Source: Singulisphaera sp. GP187 (GTDB taxonomy: Bacteria > Planctomycetota > Planctomycetia > Gemmatales > Gemmataceae). Taken from it: a stretch of DNA of 46,527 bases. A program made the translations under genes and the position numbers. The notes under the pieces are model-generated. The model had not been told where the DNA came from and ran no database searches. It saw only the letters and a program-made list of their open reading frames with translations. Of the stretch, positions 42,901-46,527 are shown piece by piece. Position 1 is the first letter of the stretch. Each line of letters begins with the position of its first letter. The stretch is taken from NCBI GenBank assembly GCA_945868575.1, contig CAMBMH010000012.1:1-46527 (forward strand), written 5' to 3'.

Positions 42901-44571
42901 GCCCCCGGTGATACCCGCAACCGAACCATTTAACTGGGAAGTGCCAATCGCGGTCCCAAGGCTGATGGATTGGGGAGCGGCCCACGAGATGTTTTGGGGT
43001 GCTTTTTTAATGACCTGGGTAAACGGCGAACTGGTGCTGGTCCAATAGCCACCATTAGTTCCGTATTCCACGGTAATCACACGCGAACCCGCATTCAGAA
43101 GGTCGGTGGAAATGGTTGCTTGACCATCTGTGAGGTCAGCGGTCCCCAGAAGGGTTGAATCAGCGAAAAAGCGAACCGCCCCCTCGGGGTTGCCCGATGC
43201 GGCGCTAACCGTGGCGGAAAAAGTGATTTTGTCCCCATAAACCGGAGAATCGGTGGTAGATTGGACGGTTGAAATGGTTTCATTCAAAACAGCGGTGCTC
43301 AATCCGCCAAAGGTCCTGCCCCACCCAGTGGTATTTCCGAAATGGTAAACCGTGGTGGATACCGTAACCCCTTTAAAAGCATCTGTTCCAATTGCGGGTG
43401 CGTTACCCAGGAAATATAAGTTTTCCAGACCCATACAGTTGTAAAATGTTTTGTTTGCAATTCTTGAGATATTAGATGCGACCGTAAAATTTTGCAATCC
43501 AAAGCAGTTATAAAATGCATTCGCCTCTAAAGCGGTCACATTTTGGCTCATTGTTACAGTAGCCAAACTAATGCAGTTGTAAAATGCACTATCATAAATA
43601 TATGTATTATTTTTGCTTATCGTTACATATTCCAGTCCAATGCAATTATAGAATGCTTTTCTTTCGATTTTTGTTATGTTTTCACCCATACTGACATTTA
43701 CTATGTCAATTTTATTAAAAAATGCATTGGCGCCAATTGATGTAACAGGCTTATTATCAATTGTATCAGGAATGATAATCGAACTTTCGGATCCAGTGTA
43801 CCCAGTAATTGTTACTGTGGATCCGTTGACAATATAATTGAATCCCCCTTCTTGCGGTAAACTCAACCCCGATTGATTCCAGGCAGACTGTGAGGCAATC
43901 AGGGAATGGGAAACCAACCCGGACTGATATTCCAAAAACAAATCACCCTGGGCACCAGTAGGATTGATGCTCGCGGCAACATCGCGTCCCGTCGCCTCGG
44001 ACAGTAAATCAACGAAGTGTTTCCCCTTGTCTGTGGAGGCGATGGAGCAGCCGTAAAGAAGTATGTCGGCATCAGGGGCCAACGCTTTACCCCAATCCGC
44101 AATCTCCTTGCGGGAACTCTCAATAGTGGATTCGTCAAAAATAAAACCGCCTATTGCCAATCCTCCGTCCAGACCATGACTGATAATTCGAACGGATTCA
44201 ATATCTGATAGGCGGGCAAAGGCTTTGTCGATTTGGGCAATAGGGTTTTCCTGATGATTAATGACCACGACCTGTGAACCCGCCAGTTCCTCGGCTGGAA
44301 CCTGCTCTACGAGATCCTGATCCAAAATGATGATTTTCGAATAGGTTTTGTCATGGTATTGCGAGGGGGATGTCCACAACGACGCAATGGGAATCTCTCG
44401 ACCTTCAGAAAGATCAGGCGAAAAATTCCACGGAAAGCTCGCAGGAGTGATCCTTCCTTCAAGCGTTTCAATAATCAAATGTTTTCGAAATGATTGGGGA
44501 GGGGATTTAAAGCCAATTTTCTTAAAGTAAAGTGCTTTAAATTGTACATGTAAGAAAGTCCAAAAACGCAT
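39961..44571 (-). CDS. giant surface protein: DUF4347, BspA-like LRRs, Ig-like domains and about 14 repeats
   Basis: 1536 residues. N-terminal residues 35-44 (TLEGRITPAS) fit the LExR-x-TP motif of planctomycete giant exported proteins. A DUF4347 domain spans about 80-235 (SHGLDGG around His132, LLYGCSIAS with Cys175). BspA-type leucine-rich repeats follow (about 245-425, recurring AFYNC), then a bacterial Ig-like domain (433-520), an MBG/Ig-like segment (525-605), about 14 repeats of some 57 residues (about 612-1445, NGNYVV.S..W...GAVTW..G), and a putative Ig (He-PIG-like) domain at the C-terminus. GCAGGAG lies six bases before the ATG. It is probably a long exported adhesin or surface filament. 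Several plus-strand ORFs inside (for example 41735-42361) are mirrors of the repeats. Confidence 0.85.
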   Translation of the reverse strand: MRFWTFLHVQFKALYFKKIGFKSPPQSFRKHLIIETLEGRITPASFPWNFSPDLSEGREIPIASLWTSPSQYHDKTYSKIIILDQDLVEQVPAEELAGSQVVVINHQENPIAQIDKAFARLSDIESVRIISHGLDGGLAIGGFIFDESTIESSRKEIADWGKALAPDADILLYGCSIASTDKGKHFVDLLSEATGRDVAASINPTGAQGDLFLEYQSGLVSHSLIASQSAWNQSGLSLPQEGGFNYIVNGSTVTITGYTGSESSIIIPDTIDNKPVTSIGANAFFNKIDIVNVSMGENITKIERKAFYNCIGLEYVTISKNNTYIYDSAFYNCISLATVTMSQNVTALEANAFYNCFGLQNFTVASNISRIANKTFYNCMGLENLYFLGNAPAIGTDAFKGVTVSTTVYHFGNTTGWGRTFGGLSTAVLNETISTVQSTTDSPVYGDKITFSATVSAASGNPEGAVRFFADSTLLGTADLTDGQATISTDLLNAGSRVITVEYGTNGGYWTSTSSPFTQVIKKAPQNISWAAPQSISLGTAIGTSQLNGSVAGITGGSEPGSLSYDIPLGTVLSRGSHNITVTASETDNYLQTTKTIKLWVNDYYPDPNPSPGNGFGTVVLSLTNGNVVITAPYDDAGGTNAGAVYLYNGSTGALISSLTGSKTGDQIGSDGVTALANGNFVVQSSNFDGGKGAVTFANGSTGLTTSVTSLNSLVGGSSTDHLGLANYPIFALKNGGYVVRNPLWNSGMGAVTWGSGTSGISGVVASSNSLVGSNTFDAVGNKAITELANGNFVVRSSLWNSAAGAVTWGSKTTGITGVVGAGNSLIGSSANDQVGNNSIANLTNGNFVVTTPTWNNGGSISAAGAATWMSGTTGKTNEGAFGPITPTNSIVGTTIGDSVGLGGVTVLTGNNKFVVISPNWLGNAGAATWANGADGSIVGVVSSSNSLVGEPGAQVGSGGVTALGNGNYVVNSVNWGSNKGAVTLGDGAVGTSGIVAVANSLVGTTTGSYVGSSGVTELSNGNFVVKSALWNSGSAAAAGAVTFSSGTSGVTGSVSNNNSIVGSTANDKVGTSVTALKNGNYVVVTSTWSNSLGAVTWGNGTSGTSGTVSDSNSFVGLTANDRVGSGGITVLSNNNYVVYSPNWSNGGSASAAGAVTFGYGSSATTGTVSSTNSLVGSHTNDNVGIGGVTALANGTYAVVSPVWNSDSAASVGAVTFGSSSGVTGTVSSSNSIVGSTANDQVGSGGVTLLNNGNYVVGSPLWSGNKGAATWANGSSGTTGTVSSSNSLVGSENGDKVASGGIIALKGNSNYVVLSPLWSSGKGAATWGNGLTTAGGVKGAISSANSLVGSTNGDSVGSGGVTTFTGGNYLVSSASWNNGGSKANAGAVTYGSGTSGIAGSVSSTNSIVGNSANAGLAAISLNDLAGTYVVKFLTEPDGLRIGYGFQNNKAPTITSIDQVTFTAGVAETFTLTALGGPVPSISLVQGTLPLGIRFDYTTGILSGTAATGAKGVYLLTFRASNGSGNATDQVLTLTIS
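40240..42735 (-). repeat. tandem coding repeats in the giant surface protein
   Basis: About 14 units plus a degenerate last one, each some 57-63 codons, with core phrases NSLVGS, VGSGGVTAL, NGNYVV, SPLW and GAVTWGNGTSG. Units vary chiefly by an optional NGGSASAA-type insert. Between them the DNA stays similar but not identical, so they arose by duplication and then diverged. They recall the repeat family DUF5650 as I remember it; unverified. They are not CRISPR: no short identical repeats with unique spacers. Confidence 0.9.
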
Positions 44572-45093
44572 GGTGGGCTCCTGCGAAAATTTAAAAGTCG
44601 CATTTCAGGCTTATTAACCTGACTTGTACTTTTGCCAAAAAATTGTTTTCACACCTGAATGGGATCCGTTTTCCCATAAGCCTCGAAGGTTGTCAATCAA
44701 AAATTCAGGGCACTTCGAGATATTTCATCTTTTTCCATTCCGCAAACATACTGCAAAAATACCAGCCACATAAAATTTGATATTTAATGCAAAAGTGGAA
44801 TATTCGGCAAATTCAGATGTGGACATTATGCCCACTCAAACCCTTTAATCGTTTCAATCGTTTCGGGCCATGGTATTCGGAGCAAGGTATTTAAGGCATG
44901 GGGATTGCTTGAGCGACTATGGGCCAATTGGCCGCAACCAAGGTTGATATAATGAGGAAAGCCCAGTAATCCTTGACGGATTGAATCCGGGGGGTGTTGA
45001 ATCCCAGGCGGTGTTTGAAACCTCGGCTCTTTTGCTTTAAGCGCTAATGAGGATGGGCCTGTCCTAATGAAAAGGAATCAAGGAAACATAACC
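44572..45093. other. intergenic region between divergent genes
   Basis: 522 bases between the giant surface protein (minus) and the propeller gene (plus), AT-rich on the left side. It should hold the promoters of both genes. A perfect TATAAT sits at 44948-44953, pointing to the propeller gene, with only a weak -35. A direct double of AATCGTTTC lies near 44848-44865. Nothing else stands out. Confidence 0.5.
44948..44953 (+). promoter_or_regulatory. candidate -10 element for the propeller gene
   Basis: TATAAT matches the sigma70 -10 consensus exactly and lies about 140 bases before the ATG at 45094. No good -35 sits 16-18 bases upstream (CAATTG at 44925-44930), so the call is weak. Confidence 0.3.
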
Positions 45094-46428
45094 ATGAATA
45101 TCCGTTTCGGTCTTGGCATTCTTGGCGCAATGGCACTTGTATCCCTAACCTGGGCAGAGGATTGGCCCCAGTTTCGGGGACCAGGCGGCACCGGCGTCGT
45201 AAATGGCGACCTGCTTCCCCCAGACCGCTTCACAACAAGAGAAAATGTAGCCTGGAAGACCGCCATTCCTGGACAGGGCTGGTCTGGACCGGTCGTTGCT
45301 GCTGGGCGTGTTTATGTCACCACCTGTGAAGGTCCTGAAAAAGTAAAAGCACCAAAAACCGGTTATTACGCGCCTTTGGACAATAGCACCGCCAAAGGCG
45401 AACACAAGTGGAAAGTCCTTTGTCTTGATGCACAATCGGGAAAGGTCCTGTGGGAGCGGACCGCTCACAAAGGCGCACCCCAACACCCCATCCATGTAAA
45501 AGGAAGTTATGCACCCGAAACACCCATCGCCGATGCCGAACGGGTCTATGCCTATTTCGGCAATGTGGGGATGTTCTGTTTTGATCGGGATGGGAAAGAG
45601 CTTTGGTCGAAGTCGTGGGGGGTATTTCCCACACGGGTCAATTGGGGTACGGGAGCTTCCCCCATCCTTCATAAGGAACGGATTTACATCGTTAACGATA
45701 ACGAAAAGAAATCTTTCCTGGTCGCGCTCGACAAGAAAACCGGAAAGGAAATCTGGACCGTCGATCGTGAGGAAAAAAGCAATTGGGCGACCCCATTTGT
45801 CTGGGAAACTCCCGGACGCACGGAGATTGTTACTGTCGGTACGGGCAAAGTCCGCTCCTATGACGAAACTGGCAAACTCCTTTGGACCATGGGGGGTATG
45901 TCCTCGATTTGCGTTCCGGCGCCCGTGGCCGGGCAAGGTCTTTTGTTTATCAGTTCCGGTTACGAATTCGGTCGTCCGCGGCCGGTGGTCGCCGTGAAAC
46001 CAGGCGCCTCGGGGGATATTACCCCTCCAAAGGATGGTCCCCCGGGACCCTTTGTCGCTTGGCACCGCGATTCGATCGGAGCGTATCACCCAACCCCTTT
46101 GCTTTTGGGGGACAACCTTTATGTGCTCTATTCGACAGGTTTTATCTCCTGTTTTGACGCCAAAACCGGCAAGACGGTTTATGAAAAGCAGCGATTGGGC
46201 GGAACCTTCACCGCATCTCCCTGGTCCTATGCCGGGAAAATCTTTTGCCTTAGCGAAGAAGGGATCACAACGACGATCCAGGCAGGTCCCGAGTTCAAAA
46301 TCCTTGCAAGGAGCCCACTGGATGAGGTAACCCTTGCCACTCCGGCAATTGCCGATGGAAGGCTTTTTCTGCGCACGGCGACCATGCTTTACTGCTTTGC
46401 CAACAAGTCCCAGGCCAGGGCGAAATAG
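45094..46428 (+). CDS. secreted PQQ-like beta-propeller repeat protein
   Basis: About 444 residues. A signal peptide (6-22, ending LTWAE) is followed by DWPQFRGPGGTGVV, the planctomycete propeller entry motif, and repeated blades with W..G.V.ALD..TGK.IW: CLDAQSGKVLWERT, ALDKKTGKEIWTV and CFDAKTGKTVYEK. It is a paralogue of the gene at 24226, but exported rather than anchored by an N-terminal helix. No quinone-binding set could be confirmed, so an enzyme activity is not claimed. ATG 45094 has AAGGA nine bases upstream; the frame opens at 45067. Beyond the stop no gene is visible up to the window end. An antisense ORF spanning it is a codon-bias shadow. Confidence 0.88.
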   Translation: MNIRFGLGILGAMALVSLTWAEDWPQFRGPGGTGVVNGDLLPPDRFTTRENVAWKTAIPGQGWSGPVVAAGRVYVTTCEGPEKVKAPKTGYYAPLDNSTAKGEHKWKVLCLDAQSGKVLWERTAHKGAPQHPIHVKGSYAPETPIADAERVYAYFGNVGMFCFDRDGKELWSKSWGVFPTRVNWGTGASPILHKERIYIVNDNEKKSFLVALDKKTGKEIWTVDREEKSNWATPFVWETPGRTEIVTVGTGKVRSYDETGKLLWTMGGMSSICVPAPVAGQGLLFISSGYEFGRPRPVVAVKPGASGDITPPKDGPPGPFVAWHRDSIGAYHPTPLLLGDNLYVLYSTGFISCFDAKTGKTVYEKQRLGGTFTASPWSYAGKIFCLSEEGITTTIQAGPEFKILARSPLDEVTLATPAIADGRLFLRTATMLYCFANKSQARAK

Positions 46429-46527
46429 ATTCCTCCGGATCCTTTGCCATCCAGTAGTCCTTGCAAACCCGTTGTGATGATCCGGAAATACCGGGAGGGT
46501 CGAGCACCAGTTCGACATTGGAACCTG

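Noticed and set aside
44691-44696. TTGACA on the minus strand upstream of the giant gene
   Set aside because: A perfect -35 hexamer, but no acceptable -10 at 16-18 bases; promoter not called.
45145-46518. 457-codon antisense ORF covering the propeller gene
   Set aside because: No ribosome binding site and no protein features; it mirrors the codon bias of the real gene. The same holds for 153-1139, 3616-4641 and 34488-35660.

Overview
The window looks like a chromosomal segment of a planctomycete, most likely a Gemmata relative (order Gemmatales). The evidence is the set of lineage-typical families: a DUF1501 tail, secreted sulfatases with EF-hands, a redoxin/cytochrome c/copper monooxygenase protein, ThuA, DUF1571, a TIGR03000-like domain, SHD1+YHYH+PEBP, PQQ-like propellers with an N-terminal 'FRG' motif, and a giant surface protein with an 'LExR' N-terminal motif. 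No phage, insertion sequence, CRISPR array or rRNA was seen. One tRNA-Asn is present. Gene identities come from reading motifs by eye; no database search was run.

Layout. (1) 1-7216: a same-strand, very GC-rich run of secreted catabolic genes: DUF1501 end, alpha/beta hydrolase, sulfatase-EF-hand-esterase fusion, serine hydrolase, and a redoxin/cytochrome/copper monooxygenase protein. It ends next to the 3' end of a tRNA-Asn on the minus strand. Base composition drops beyond the tRNA (42/60 and 41/60 G+C in lines 2041 and 6241; 32/60 and 33/60 in lines 8341 and 14401), so this part may be an island. (2) 7.6-16.7 kb: MMPL/RND transporter, STAS protein and HATPase (a partner-switch pair), mutS, a second EF-hand sulfatase, then on the minus strand groES and a lone receiver protein. 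(3) 16.9-25.6 kb: DUF1571 lipoprotein, AT-rich methyltransferase, alpha/beta hydrolase, two coupled unknown genes, a YHYH/PEBP membrane protein and a PQQ-like propeller. (4) 26-33.5 kb: thiolase; a MurQ-sugar-kinase fusion overlapping a sodium:solute symporter gene (apparent MurNAc/peptidoglycan-sugar salvage); a 27-residue basic protein; hemF with an SDR gene; a TIGR03000-type secreted protein. (5) 33.8-39.9 kb: zinc-ribbon protein, secreted NHL propeller, ThuA protein, an AT-rich patch holding a broken gene and two coupled small unknown genes, and a secreted rhodanese-like protein. (6) 40-46.5 kb: a 1536-residue surface protein (DUF4347, BspA-type LRRs, Ig-like domains, about 14 repeats) and a second PQQ-like propeller.

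Functionally the region is dominated by exported hydrolases and propellers suited to breaking down sulfated or esterified polymers, with housekeeping genes (mutS, hemF, groES, tRNA-Asn) in between. The points most worth following are the GC-rich block at the tRNA, the MurQ-kinase/symporter operon, the giant DUF4347 repeat protein, the 27-residue basic protein, and the AT-rich patch with a decayed gene beside two unknown coupled genes.
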